DNA of 60,477 bases from a candidate division WOR-3 bacterium (GTDB lineage: Bacteria > Hydrothermota > Tepidihabitantia > Tepidihabitantales > DTDR01), in the NCBI GenBank assembly GCA_039801725.1, contig JBDRVE010000007.1:1-60477 (forward strand), given 5' to 3'. Position 1 is the stretch's first letter, and the number at the start of each line of letters is the position of its first letter. The position numbers and the translations under genes were made by a program. Below, piece after piece: positions 1 to 9,478 of this stretch. Under the pieces are notes generated by a model that worked only from the letters and a program-made list of their open reading frames with translations, had not been told where the DNA came from and did not search any database.

Positions 1-2
1 GA

Positions 3-338
3 AGAGAGATAGATGTTGTTGAGCCTTATGACCCCTTTGATTATAAAGAACTTCACCATTTAGAAGGATTACTTTTATGTGATAGAGGAGAAGCACCACA
101 ATTATTAGTTGATGGAAAAACCCAAAGAGATGGTGAATTGCCGGTTTGTCCATCAGGTGGTTTATTAGGAGTTGGTAATCCAATTGCTGCTGCTGGTTTA
201 ATGAAAGTTATTGAAATCTTTTGGCAGTTAAGGGGTGAAGCAGGTAAAAGGCAGATTGCTAAGAAGGCAAAAAGAGGATTAGCCCAAGCATGGGGAGATT
301 TAATGCAAGTAGGAACTGTTGTTATTTTAGAAATTTAG
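3..338 (+). CDS. Thiolase-family protein, C-terminal part (5' end outside window)
   Basis: The reading frame is open from the window edge to a TAG stop, giving about 111 residues. The C-terminal thiolase signature is visible as a glycine-rich loop (PSGGLLGVGNPIAAAGL), where classical thiolases have GHPxGASG. Asn in place of the His is known in SCP-x-like/archaeal-type thiolases, so the reaction (acetyl-CoA condensation or thiolysis) is not certain. The tail, with QLRGEAGKRQ and a later AWGDLMQVGT, also fits that subfamily. Two Zn-ribbon/OB-fold genes follow 10 nt downstream, the usual partners of this thiolase type. The N-terminal half, with the nucleophilic Cys, lies outside the window. Confidence 0.8.
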   Translation, partial: REIDVVEPYDPFDYKELHHLEGLLLCDRGEAPQLLVDGKTQRDGELPVCPSGGLLGVGNPIAAAGLMKVIEIFWQLRGEAGKRQIAKKAKRGLAQAWGDLMQVGTVVILEI

Positions 339-347
339 GAGGTAAAA

Positions 348-842
348 ATGAAAAACTTTTTTGCTCAACCATTAAAAGATGAAGATTTTAAAAAGAGAAA
401 TTTTTGCTACGAAACATGGATTGGAAATTGCTTTTATGCTTGGGATTGTGGAAAGGCAATAGGTAGATATTTAGAAGGATTAAAAGAAGGAAAAATATTA
501 GGTGTGAAATGTTCCAAATGTGAAAGGATAATGGTTCCACCAAGGATTTTTTGTGAATGGTGCTTTGTTTTGGTAGAAGATTTTGTTGAACTGAAAGATA
601 CTGGAAGAATAAATACTTTTTCTATTTCTTACATTACTTGGGATATGAAAAGGTTAGAAAAACCTCAAATTCCCGCAGTAATTGAAATTGATGGTGCCTC
701 ACCGGGTTACGGAATTTTACATTTAGTATCCGAAGTAGACCCAAAAGAAGTAAAAGTAGGAATGAGAGTAAAAGCAGTTTGGAAAGATGAAAAAGAAAGA
801 GAGGGTAAAATTACTGATATTAAATATTTTAAACCTTATTAG
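348..842 (+). CDS. Zn-ribbon/OB-fold (DUF35) thiolase-partner protein, copy 1
   Basis: A 164-residue protein. Around residues 50-67 it has a rubredoxin-like zinc ribbon, CSKCERIMVPPRIFCEWC (two CxxC knuckles), followed by an OB-fold (strand-rich, about residues 75-160). This is the DUF35/ChsH2-like architecture. Family members act as scaffolds or acyl-CoA channels for thiolases, including the archaeal thiolase/HMG-CoA synthase complex and bacterial steroid-degradation complexes. A clear SD (GGAGG) precedes the ATG, and the gene lies 10 nt after the thiolase stop, so it is almost certainly cotranscribed. It likely binds the upstream thiolase; the acyl substrate cannot be read from sequence. 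Confidence 0.85.
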   Translation: MKNFFAQPLKDEDFKKRNFCYETWIGNCFYAWDCGKAIGRYLEGLKEGKILGVKCSKCERIMVPPRIFCEWCFVLVEDFVELKDTGRINTFSISYITWDMKRLEKPQIPAVIEIDGASPGYGILHLVSEVDPKEVKVGMRVKAVWKDEKEREGKITDIKYFKPY

Positions 843-851
843 GAGGAAAAA

Positions 852-1322
852 ATGATACCAAAAGAAAATAGAAAAAAAGAGATTGTCCACTTTTTTGGTC
901 AATTGCCAGTAGAAAGTTTATATACTGCTGGAATTGCTGGCGAAAGATTTCTTTTGGGTTTAAAAGAAGGAAGATTTTTAGCCAATTATTGTGAAGATTG
1001 CGATTTTGTCTTTTTGCCACCAAAACTTTATTGTGAATTTTGTTTTAGAGAACTAAAAGAAGAGGATTGGCAGGAAATAGAAAATAAAGGGATTTTACTT
1101 TCTTATACTTTTACCCATGTGGATACCAATGGTAACCGGTTGGAAAATCCAATAATTGTTGGCGTTATAAGAATGGATGGTAGTGATACTGGTTTTGTCC
1201 ACAAACTTTTGGATAAAGTAGAAGATATTGAAATTGGAATGGAAGTTGAGGCGGTTTTTGCTCCCAAAGAAAGAAGAAGGGGAAGTATTAATGACATCGT
1301 TGGGTTTAGGAGAATAAGATAA
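852..1322 (+). CDS. Zn-ribbon/OB-fold (DUF35) thiolase-partner protein, copy 2
   Basis: A 156-residue paralogue of the preceding gene. The zinc ribbon, CEDCDFVFLPPKLYCEFC, lies at about residues 48-65 and is followed by an OB-fold. An AGGAGG SD precedes the ATG. The tandem pair suggests a heteromeric partner complex, or two different acyl-CoA enzymes served by one operon. Both copies keep all four cysteines, so both probably bind Zn. The stop codon overlaps the start region of the HIT gene. Confidence 0.85.
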   Translation: MIPKENRKKEIVHFFGQLPVESLYTAGIAGERFLLGLKEGRFLANYCEDCDFVFLPPKLYCEFCFRELKEEDWQEIENKGILLSYTFTHVDTNGNRLENPIIVGVIRMDGSDTGFVHKLLDKVEDIEIGMEVEAVFAPKERRRGSINDIVGFRRIR

Positions 1323-1747
1323 TGGCTGAATGCCTTTTTTGTCGCATTGCGGAGAAAAAAGATAAGACATATATTGTTTACGAAGACGAAAAAAATATTG
1401 CTTTTTTAGATATCTATCCGGTAACAATTGGTCATACCTTAGTAATTCCTAAAAAACATATTATCTTCCATACTGATTTAGAACCAGAGGATGCTGGTCC
1501 TTTTTATCGGGCAGTTTATCTTGTTAGTAAAAAATTAATGAATGCTTTTAAACCCGAATACATATCTCTTCTTATTAGAGGCACAAGAATTCCCCATCTT
1601 CATTGCCATTTGATACCGAAGATAAAAGGTAAAGATAATATCTTTGATAAAATCTTAGATTTACACCATTTTTTACAAGTAAGAATAAAAACCGATTTAG
1701 AAGAAAAAGATTTTGAAGATATTGCCAAAAGGATAAGAGAAAGTTAA
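1322..1747 (+). CDS. HIT-family nucleotide hydrolase/transferase
   Basis: A 141-residue histidine-triad protein. CLFC at residues 4-7 is the usual N-terminal Zn half-site. The catalytic triad HLHCHL sits at residues 92-97 (H92, H94, H96). Family members hydrolyse nucleoside phosphoramidates, Ap4A-type dinucleotides or AMP-lysine adducts; which applies here cannot be told. It starts by overlapping the preceding gene (...AAGATAATGG) and ends directly against the gltX start, so it is inside the same transcription unit. Confidence 0.85.
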   Translation: MAECLFCRIAEKKDKTYIVYEDEKNIAFLDIYPVTIGHTLVIPKKHIIFHTDLEPEDAGPFYRAVYLVSKKLMNAFKPEYISLLIRGTRIPHLHCHLIPKIKGKDNIFDKILDLHHFLQVRIKTDLEEKDFEDIAKRIRES

Positions 1748-3178
1748 ATGGTAAGAGTTAGGATTGCTCCTTCACCAACCGGTGCTATTCATATTGGTTT
1801 AGCACGAAGTGCCTTATACAACTTTCTTTTTGCTCGCCAAAATAATGGAAAATTTATTTTGAGAATAGAAGATACTGATCCAACTCGTTCCACAAAGGAA
1901 TCAGTAGAAGCGATAATGGAAGGATTTAAATGGCTTTCTTTATATTGGGATGAAGGACCTTATTTTCAATCTCAAAGATTTCCTATCTATCAGGAATATG
2001 CTAAAAAATTATTGAAAGAGGGAAAAGCTTATTATTGTTATTGTAGCGAAGAAAGATTGCAAGCGGAAAGAGAAAGGGCATTACAAGAAAAGAGAAGCTG
2101 GCAATACGACCGGCATTGTTTATATCTTTCTAACGAAGAAAAGGAAAGATTAGAAAGAGAAGGAGTACCAAGAACAATTAGATTTCTTGTGCCACAGGAA
2201 AGAAATGTGGTTTTTGAAGATATTATTCACGGAAGAATTGAAAGAAGCGGGAGGGATATTGAAGATTTCATTATATTAAGGGCAGATGGAACACCTACCT
2301 ATAATTTTGCCTGTGTTGTTGATGATGCTTTGATGGAGATTACCCATGTAATAAGAGCGGTAGAACATATATCTAATACTTTCAAACAAATTCTTTTATA
2401 TGAGGCATTAAATTTCAAAATACCTTTCTTTGCCCATTTACCATTGATTTTAGGAAAGGATGGTAAGAAATTATCAAAAAGGCACGGTGCAGTATCAATA
2501 ATGGAATATAAGAAAATGGGAATTTTACCGGAAGCCTTAATAAATTACCTCGCATTATTGGGTTGGTCACCAGGTGGCGATTTAGAGATATTTAGTTTAG
2601 AAGAAGCAATAAGACTTTTCCGTTTAGAGAAAGTAAAAAAAGCAAATGCTATTTTTGACTTTCAAAAATTGGAATGGATGAATAGTGAATATATTAAAAG
2701 AAGCGATAATAAAAGATTATTAATAGGTGTAAAAGAATTTTTGGAAGATAAGAATATACCATACGAACAAGAGAAAGAAGAGAAACTTTTAGAAATTATC
2801 CAATTAAACAAAGATAGAAGTAGAAATCTTTGCGAACTTGCTTTAAATATGGCAATCTATCTTAAAGAAGAGATAGATTATGATAAAGAGGCAATTGAAA
2901 AATATCTTGACGAAAAAGGGAAAGAGAGTTTAAAGGAACTTTTGTCTGTTTATGAAGTACTTTCTCTTTTTAATAAAGAAACGGCTGAAAAGGCTTTAAG
3001 GGAATTAGCCAATAGTAAAAATAAAAAGCCAGCAGAATATATCCATCCATTAAGAGTAGCATTGACCGGTAAATTGGTTGGTCCACCAATTTTTGATGTT
3101 GCTAATATTATGGGAAAAGACTTAGTAATAAAAAGGATTAAAAAAGCATTAATGCTTGGCTTGGAGAAGAATTCCTAA
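1748..3178 (+). CDS. gltX: Glutamyl-tRNA synthetase
   Basis: A 476-residue class I aminoacyl-tRNA synthetase. The HIGH-type motif is in SPTGAIHIGLARSALYN (HIG at 15-17), and the KMSKS-type loop is KLSKR at 241-245. ELW-like helical anticodon-binding sequence fills the C-terminal third. The length is normal for bacterial GluRS. The start ATG directly follows the HIT stop codon (zero spacing), implying translational coupling. Whether it is discriminating or also charges tRNA-Gln cannot be judged without the GatCAB genes, which are not in the window. Its last 30 nt overlap the convergent EamA gene. Confidence 0.95.
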   Translation: MVRVRIAPSPTGAIHIGLARSALYNFLFARQNNGKFILRIEDTDPTRSTKESVEAIMEGFKWLSLYWDEGPYFQSQRFPIYQEYAKKLLKEGKAYYCYCSEERLQAERERALQEKRSWQYDRHCLYLSNEEKERLEREGVPRTIRFLVPQERNVVFEDIIHGRIERSGRDIEDFIILRADGTPTYNFACVVDDALMEITHVIRAVEHISNTFKQILLYEALNFKIPFFAHLPLILGKDGKKLSKRHGAVSIMEYKKMGILPEALINYLALLGWSPGGDLEIFSLEEAIRLFRLEKVKKANAIFDFQKLEWMNSEYIKRSDNKRLLIGVKEFLEDKNIPYEQEKEEKLLEIIQLNKDRSRNLCELALNMAIYLKEEIDYDKEAIEKYLDEKGKESLKELLSVYEVLSLFNKETAEKALRELANSKNKKPAEYIHPLRVALTGKLVGPPIFDVANIMGKDLVIKRIKKALMLGLEKNS

Positions 3179-4018
3179 AATAATTAGAAATAAACCGATA
3201 ATTGTGGTAAAATAAACTCTCTCTTTTAATACAAAATTAATAAAGATTAAAGATAGAAAAGGAGTAAGATAGATAAGGTTATTTATCTTTGCTTTATTTT
3301 CCGCCAATCTTAATGCTTTTAAAAAGAAGAAAAAAGTTATTCCCATTTCAAACACACCAACATAAATACCACCCAAAAGATAATTAAATTTTGGGAAAGA
3401 AAATTTATTTGTGATTAAAAGAAAAATTGTTGTAAATATAACTCCAAAGAAAAAATTGGCAAAAAGTTTTGCTTCCTCTTTCCTCTCATCCTTAAGATTT
3501 AATATCCAATATAATGCCCAGACAAAAGAAGAGGATAGAGCCAAAATTATTCCTAAAAGATTTACATTTTTTAAATCAAAAAATCTTCCATAGGAACTGA
3601 TAATTAAGACACCAAAAAAACTGAGAATTAAAGCAAGAAAATTTAATAATCTTACTTTTTCTTTTAAAAATATTATTGAAAAAAATGTTAAAACAATAGG
3701 CCAAGTGAAATTTAGTGGTTGGGCAATTTGGGCAGGTAAAAGGGAATAGGCTTTAAACAAGATTAAATAATATAAAAAGGGATTAAGAAAACCAAAAAGA
3801 AGGGAATTAAAAAAGCCTTGTTTGATTAGTTTAAGGTTTTTTTGAAATAATAATAAGAAAAACTGGACAATAAAAGCAGTTAAAGAAGAGATAAAAAGAA
3901 GTTGATAGTGATTTAAATATCTTAGAGAAATCTTAAAGGCAGTAGCAACTGTTGACCAGAAAAAAACTGATAAAATAGCAAAGAGATACCGTTTATATTT
4001 CATTATAGAAATCCCCAT
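3149..4018 (-). CDS. EamA/DMT-family permease
   Basis: A 289-residue, very hydrophobic protein with about ten predicted membrane segments in two repeated halves, the EamA (drug/metabolite transporter) layout. It has conserved features such as the QIAQPLNFTWPIVLTF segment in the first half and a second-half repeat ending in ILGILLQ. It probably exports or imports a small metabolite across the inner membrane, substrate unknown. It converges on gltX with a 30-nt overlap, so no dedicated terminator fits between them. Confidence 0.85.
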   Translation of the reverse strand: MGISIMKYKRYLFAILSVFFWSTVATAFKISLRYLNHYQLLFISSLTAFIVQFFLLLFQKNLKLIKQGFFNSLLFGFLNPFLYYLILFKAYSLLPAQIAQPLNFTWPIVLTFFSIIFLKEKVRLLNFLALILSFFGVLIISSYGRFFDLKNVNLLGIILALSSSFVWALYWILNLKDERKEEAKLFANFFFGVIFTTIFLLITNKFSFPKFNYLLGGIYVGVFEMGITFFFFLKALRLAENKAKINNLIYLTPFLSLIFINFVLKERVYFTTIIGLFLIILGILLQAKH

Positions 4019-4034
4019 TTCTGAATAAGAAAAC

Positions 4035-5342
4035 CTATTGGATAACTATCTTCAACATTTCTTTTTTATCTTTTCTTTCAATTTGAAGATAATAAACTCC
4101 CTTAGGAAGGACTTTCTCAAGATTTTTTTCTGAGCAACCAGTTTTTATTTTTCTGCCAGTTATTTCATATACAATAACTTCTTTATAATTAGAAATTTCG
4201 TTCATCTTTTTAATTTTCTCTCTTTCATCTTTTTTTTCAACGATTCCAACCTCATCTTTTATTACATACAAAGCCGAGTCTTTGAGATCGGTTATATAAA
4301 TTTGGCGAGTTTTTGGATTGACTTCTATATCAAATAGTTTTCTTCCTAAAGTTATTTTGCTAATTATTGAATCGGTAGAACAATCTAAAACACAAAGATA
4401 AAAGATTTGGTTAATATTTTCGGTAAAATAGATACGATTACTAAAAGGAAGAAATTCCCAAGCCCGCATATTCTGGACACTTTCCGGAATTACTTTTATT
4501 GCCGAATCAGTATAAGGGTTAACAACAATAATTCCTCCATTGCCATTGATCACCCAACCTACTAAGTATATTTTATCTTCTATGAAATTCCAAATAATTG
4601 GATTTCGGATTGTCATAGCATGAAATGGAAAATAAGGGACAATATTTGTGGTTTTAATCATACTATCATATTGAGTAGAGATAACAATTAAGGGTGGAAG
4701 ATTATTTAAATCAAACAAAATCGCACCAATATATGCTTTTCTTCTAAATTTATTTAAAACACCATAACTTGGGCAGGAAATACTGGTATGAATTTCTTTA
4801 ATAATAGAATCATTTTTACAATCTATCACATTCAGCAGATCAGAATAGCAAGCCCCGCAATAAACTTTATTACCAATTGAATCAAAAATAGGCAAACCAC
4901 AAAAATAATGTTGAGAATTAATAACTTTTATTATAGAGTCGGTAAAACAATCAATAACTCCAATATCTCTTCCATTTGGAGAATAAATCTTATCTTCCCA
5001 AGCATTGTAAACTAATGACTGAGCGTGCCAAGAAATCACTTTTGTATTAAAATTGCTGTCAATAATTATAATACTATCCGGTGAAGGGTTAAAACAAAAA
5101 TATACTTTATTTCTTTTCCAATTAAACACACCGTAAGCGCTTCCTTCGTAACCACAAATTCTTTGAATAATTCTTTTTATTTCATAAGTAGAACAATCAA
5201 GGACCATATGGTAATTATTTCTTCTAAAATTGATAAATAATTCATTTCTTTGAGGAATATACAATAGCTCGTTGGGTTCATCAGAAAAACGAATTATAGT
5301 ATCAACAATTTGTAAGAATAAAAAAAGAGTAAAGAAATTCAT
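4035..5342 (-). CDS. Secreted beta-propeller protein with C-terminal sorting segment
   Basis: A 435-residue protein. It has a short hydrophobic N-terminus (MNFFTLFLFLQIVDT, probable signal peptide) and six to seven repeats of a DCSTDSIIKVI-type motif with about 45-residue spacing, typical of YncE/YVTN-like propellers. The C-terminal ~75 residues (ITGRKIKTG..., then LPKGVYYLQIE...) match the shape of type IX secretion type A sorting domains. It is therefore probably exported across the outer membrane. The start ATG overlaps the stop of the upstream kelch gene by 4 nt (ATGA), so the two form an operon. Ligand and role unknown. Confidence 0.75.
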   Translation of the reverse strand: MNFFTLFLFLQIVDTIIRFSDEPNELLYIPQRNELFINFRRNNYHMVLDCSTYEIKRIIQRICGYEGSAYGVFNWKRNKVYFCFNPSPDSIIIIDSNFNTKVISWHAQSLVYNAWEDKIYSPNGRDIGVIDCFTDSIIKVINSQHYFCGLPIFDSIGNKVYCGACYSDLLNVIDCKNDSIIKEIHTSISCPSYGVLNKFRRKAYIGAILFDLNNLPPLIVISTQYDSMIKTTNIVPYFPFHAMTIRNPIIWNFIEDKIYLVGWVINGNGGIIVVNPYTDSAIKVIPESVQNMRAWEFLPFSNRIYFTENINQIFYLCVLDCSTDSIISKITLGRKLFDIEVNPKTRQIYITDLKDSALYVIKDEVGIVEKKDEREKIKKMNEISNYKEVIVYEITGRKIKTGCSEKNLEKVLPKGVYYLQIERKDKKEMLKIVIQ

Positions 5343-6771
5343 TTTATTATTATTCTTTTAAATATACCCTTTTCTGTTTTTACATAATAAACTCCTTTTA
5401 GAAGTTTATCTTTTCTTTTTATTAAAACTCCAGTAGAGGTATAAATTTTAGTTAAGAAATTTTGAAAATTAGAAAGAAATTTCTCATTTTTAAAAGAGTG
5501 GATTGCAAAATTATTATTCTTAAAAATTGGATTTTTACAAACATAAAAACTATCTCTTTCGCCACCTATTGTCAAATACAACCAAGAGCTTTCTGGATAA
5601 TAGGCAAGAGAAGCACCTTCTTTTAAAGTATCTGGTAACTCATAATAACCTTCCTCCCATCGGTGATAATCTAAATCATAGTAATAATAACGATCCGGAG
5701 GACCGCCACCAAAGACTGCCAAAAAGAATCTATTGTGAAAAATAGTATCTTTATAGGAAGAAGCGATTGAAGAACCTCTTCTTTGAGGAAGGAGAGTAGG
5801 TAGGTCAGGTAGCCATTTATGGCCATTGATTGAATAACAATAAAAATCGTGTCTTTCGTTTCCAACAAAGGCATAAATACTTTCCGCATTTTGATATTTA
5901 TGATAACATATTGCACCCCCATTATCAATCGGAATAGTAGGAAGATCTCTTAATCTTTCCCATCCGCTCCTTAGGATTTGGAAAGTATAAATTTTGCTCC
6001 AATTAGGATTACTTAAAGATTTTATGCGCCAATAATAAGTTCCGTTTTTTAATGGAAATGATAATTGATATTGATTTGTAGATATTTTTGCGGAAATTAT
6101 TATAGAGTCAAAGTTTTTATCATAAGCCAATTCAAATTGATAAGAATCTGATGCTGTTAAAGATTCCCATTTAAATAACGGAATTGTATCAGGTATTATT
6201 GAACTATCAGGTGGAGCAATGGAAAATTGTGCAGCCTGATATTCGTGAAAAAAATTATATCGGTAGAAAAGGTTAGTGTCGCCTCCTGGTATGAAATATA
6301 GTTGTCCAATAAGAAAATATGCTCTTATAGATGGGGGAACATATGCTACTGGGCGATAAGTAATGGAAGTCCCAGCTGAAGGTGAAATTCCAGAAGGCAA
6401 AGGAATCCGATAATTTACCCATTCTCCTTCGTAACCATTAGGATACCAAAAACAATATCTATATATTCCAAATTCATTTACATAAAGCAAGGCATCTCCC
6501 CAAAGACCCTTTGCAAAACAAAACGATCCATAAATTGTACGCCAAGGATACTCAATATCATCTAAACTAGTCCACATATCCTCCTTTGGTTCATACACAT
6601 AAAGTGAAGCTCCGTCTCCCTCTTCCCAAGGAACAAAGCGAAAATATATCCTCTCCCATAAGCGATACCGCTGCCAAGTCTCGCCTCTTCAGGCACAGGT
6701 TCACAAGGTTCCCATTGAGCAAATAAAAAATTAGATATTGAAAAGAATAAAATATCTCTTAATATTCTTAT
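5339..6771 (-). pseudogene. Kelch/propeller secreted protein disrupted by a frameshift and lacking a normal start codon
   Basis: The largest open frame (GTG at 6598 to 5339, 419 residues) encodes kelch-like repeats (for example YNFFHEYQ, GGAICYHKY, AVFGGG), a fibronectin-like middle and a C-terminal sorting segment (LLKGVYYVKTEKG). Upstream, another frame supplies the missing N-terminus: RILRDILFFSISNFLFAQ (signal peptide) and GSGIAYGRGYIFAL. It must join VPWEEGDGASLYVYEP in the main frame near 6634, so one base seems to be missing there. At the expected start, 6 nt after an AGGAGG SD, the codon is ATA (6771-6769) rather than ATG. Either the gene is decaying or the assembly has errors; the downstream coding part is otherwise intact. 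Confidence 0.6.
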
Positions 6772-6810
6772 TTTTTTCCTCCTTTGTTTTTTTATTTTTA
6801 CTTTTTATAA

Positions 6811-6838
6811 ATTATAAGGCATTTTTAAAAAAAGTCAA
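6811..6838 (-). promoter_or_regulatory. Sigma70-type promoter of the kelch/propeller operon
   Basis: On the minus strand, TTGACT (6838-6833) is followed by a 16-nt spacer and TATAAT (6816-6811), about 40 nt before the expected translation start at 6771. An AGGAGG SD lies in the leader. It is back to back with the plus-strand promoter of the 6901 gene. Confidence 0.65.
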
Positions 6839-6866
6839 TAAGAAATAAAAAGCAAGTTTTAAATTA

Positions 6867-6894
6867 TTGATTTGTATGAAAAATTGATTATCTT
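6867..6894 (+). promoter_or_regulatory. Promoter of the TPR/VCBS gene, leaderless geometry
   Basis: TTGATT (6867-6872), 16-nt spacer, TATCTT (6889-6894), then only 6 nt to the ATG at 6901. No SD is present. Transcription would start at or within a few nt of the start codon. Confidence 0.45.
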
Positions 6895-6900
6895 TTTTAA

Positions 6901-9471
6901 ATGAGACTGGTTAAAATTTTGCTTTTATTTTTTCCTCTAATTTCTTTTGGAAAGAATTATGAGAAAATTTTCTATTTTCTTAAAACCCATCAATTTGATT
7001 CCAGTATCTCCTATCTTAATGAGTATTTGTTTAAAAATCCCAAAGACTCTTTTGGCTATTTATATTTAGGAAAGAGTTATCTCTTAAAAAAAGATTACGA
7101 GAAAGCAAAAGAAATCTTCCAAGAAGCAAGAAATATCTTTTCTAATTTTGACAGCCTTATCTATTATTACTACTATTCGTCTTTCAAATTGGTAGAAAAG
7201 GATAGCGGAAAGTTAAATAATCTAAAAAATAAAATAAGAAATTATTTGGATACCCTTTTATTGAGCCCCACAGAAAAAAATCTTTCTTTTGCCTATCTTT
7301 TAAGTTCCTTTTCCGATACTAACTATTTCCAAAGAATAAGTAAAATAATTATAGAAAAATATCCAGAAGGTAAAACCGGCTACGAAATCATCGGTAATAT
7401 CTTTTATGATAGTTTATATCCTATTTGGTATAATGATACATTAAAAGTAGAATATCTTAAAAGATTCTTAGAAAAATTTAAGAAAAGTGAATGGCGTTTT
7501 AATGCTTATCAATTTTTATTATTTTCTTTATATAATTTAAAAGATTTTAATAACTTAATTTCTTATTGTGAAGAGATGGCAAAAGAGATGGCGAATGATG
7601 CGCGGGCATTAAATTTTGTTGCTTCCTTATATTTAAGATGTGAAACTTTATTTGATAAGGCGTTAAACTACTCTTTAAAATCATTAAAATTAATTAAAGA
7701 TTTCAAGAAACCAAAAAATTTACCTATTGAACAATGGGAACTTATCTATCCAAAACTTTATCCTGACGCCTGTTTTAATATTGCCCGCTCTTATTTCTAT
7801 TTAAAAGATTATAAAAAGGCAAATAATTATATTAAAAAGGCATTAAAGATAAAATTTGATTTGGATAATGATGCTACTGAAGCACCTTATTATTATTTTT
7901 CTGGATTAATAAAAGAGAAAAGAGGAAAAATAAAAGAGGCAATTATTGATTATGGTCAAGCTTTAATTTTAGGTGATGTGAATAATTTTTATTCCCAAAA
8001 GGCTGAGAGTTCTTTAAAAAGAATTCTTGGTGATACGATTAATTTAATCTCTTATTTAAGAAAGGTTTTTAAATATAAAGGTCCAATATTTACTGATATA
8101 ACAAAAGAGGTTGGCTTAGAAAACGAAAGGGCAGGAAGGGTTGCTTTTGGTGATTATAATAATGATGGTTATGAAGATTTATTATTAAATGGCAGTAAAT
8201 TATTTAAAAATGATAATGGCAAAAGATTTAGTGAAGTAACAAAGGAAGCAAAAATTTATGGTAATAATAACGGTGGTCTTTTTGCTGATTTAGATAATGA
8301 TGGTTATTTAGATATTGTCTGTATCTCTAATGAGAAAAAAGGTGAAAAGGTATTTAAAAATAATGGCGACGGAACTTTTACTGATGTGAGTGAATTAGCA
8401 AAGATTTATGATGATTATCCAAGCGAAGGATTAGGGATTGGTGATATTAATAATGACGGGTTTTTAGATATTTATATTGCCAATTATGAAATTTGGGAAG
8501 AGCATAGATATCTGCCGGACTTTTTATATAAAAATCTTGGTGATTTTAAATTTGAAGATATTTCCGAAAAAGCTGGGATAAGAAATGTAGAGAACAAAGC
8601 AGGAAGAGGAGTAAACATTGGTGATTATAATGATGATGGTTATTTAGATATTTATGTTTCCAATTATCGACTTTGTGAGAATTTTTTATGGCATAATAAC
8701 AAAGATTTGACCTTTGAAAATAAAGCACATTATTTAGGAGTTGCTGGTGAAGAGCGAGAAGGTTATTACGGACACACTATCGGTTCGGAATGGGCAGATT
8801 ATGATAATGACGGTGATTTAGATTTGATAACTTGTAATCTTGCTCATCCAAGATATATCCAATTTTCCAATCGGACAATGTTATATGAAAATAAAGGAAA
8901 TAGATTTGTTGATGTGAGAAAGAAAAAAGGAATAAAGTATGAGGAAACCCATTCAGACCCTGCTTTTGGTGATATTGATAATGATGGTGATTTAGATTTA
9001 TATATTACTTCGGTTTATGAAAATCGTCGCTCCTTTTTATATCTAAATGATAAAGGAAAATTTAAAGATATTACATATTTGAGCGGTGTGCGGGTATTTA
9101 ATGGTTGGGGCTGTGCGTTTTGTGATTATGATAATGATGGTGATTTAGATTTGGTTGTTGGTAGTGGTTCAGGAGTTAAATTTTTTAGGAACGATACGGA
9201 AAATGGTAATAATTATTTAAAAATAAAAATGATTGGAAAGAAATCTAATAAAGATGGAATTGGTGCTCGGGTAAAAATAAAGATGGATAAAAAAATTCTA
9301 TTAAGAGAAGTTAATTGTGGCAAAGGAATAACCTCCCAATCCTCAATGATTTTACATTTTGGTTTAGGAAAGAAAAACAAGATAAATTTAAATTATCGTT
9401 TTCTTGGCAGTAAAGAAAAAAGTTTCAAAAATATAAAGGCAAATCAATTTTTAATAATTGAAGAAGAATAA
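6901..9471 (+). CDS. Secreted TPR + FG-GAP/VCBS repeat + UnbV/ASPIC protein
   Basis: An 856-residue protein beginning with a signal peptide (MRLVKILLLFFPLISFG). Residues 20-370 are tetratricopeptide-like helical repeats. Residues 395-770 hold seven calcium-loop repeats of the DxDNDGxxD type (such as DYNNDGYEDLLL, DIDNDGDLDLYI, DYDNDGDLDLVV), predicting a seven-bladed, integrin-alpha-like propeller. The last ~85 residues resemble the UnbV/ASPIC domain. Extracellular Ca-dependent adhesion or carbohydrate binding is a reasonable inference. No sorting segment is visible at the C-terminus, unlike the two preceding proteins. Confidence 0.85.
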   Translation: MRLVKILLLFFPLISFGKNYEKIFYFLKTHQFDSSISYLNEYLFKNPKDSFGYLYLGKSYLLKKDYEKAKEIFQEARNIFSNFDSLIYYYYYSSFKLVEKDSGKLNNLKNKIRNYLDTLLLSPTEKNLSFAYLLSSFSDTNYFQRISKIIIEKYPEGKTGYEIIGNIFYDSLYPIWYNDTLKVEYLKRFLEKFKKSEWRFNAYQFLLFSLYNLKDFNNLISYCEEMAKEMANDARALNFVASLYLRCETLFDKALNYSLKSLKLIKDFKKPKNLPIEQWELIYPKLYPDACFNIARSYFYLKDYKKANNYIKKALKIKFDLDNDATEAPYYYFSGLIKEKRGKIKEAIIDYGQALILGDVNNFYSQKAESSLKRILGDTINLISYLRKVFKYKGPIFTDITKEVGLENERAGRVAFGDYNNDGYEDLLLNGSKLFKNDNGKRFSEVTKEAKIYGNNNGGLFADLDNDGYLDIVCISNEKKGEKVFKNNGDGTFTDVSELAKIYDDYPSEGLGIGDINNDGFLDIYIANYEIWEEHRYLPDFLYKNLGDFKFEDISEKAGIRNVENKAGRGVNIGDYNDDGYLDIYVSNYRLCENFLWHNNKDLTFENKAHYLGVAGEEREGYYGHTIGSEWADYDNDGDLDLITCNLAHPRYIQFSNRTMLYENKGNRFVDVRKKKGIKYEETHSDPAFGDIDNDGDLDLYITSVYENRRSFLYLNDKGKFKDITYLSGVRVFNGWGCAFCDYDNDGDLDLVVGSGSGVKFFRNDTENGNNYLKIKMIGKKSNKDGIGARVKIKMDKKILLREVNCGKGITSQSSMILHFGLGKKNKINLNYRFLGSKEKSFKNIKANQFLIIEEE

Positions 9472-9478
9472 TTAAATA

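Noticed and set aside
138-338. Separate 66-residue gene at the left end
   Set aside because: The same frame is open to the window edge and forms the continuous C-terminal domain of a thiolase.
6600-6660. Programmed -1 frameshift in the kelch gene
   Set aside because: No slippery heptamer is seen in the overlap of the two frames, and the start codon is also abnormal, so loss or sequence error is more likely.
9000-9471. C-terminal type IX sorting domain on the VCBS protein
   Set aside because: The C-terminus fits the UnbV/ASPIC domain and lacks the GxYxL/K-rich end seen on the two propellers before it.
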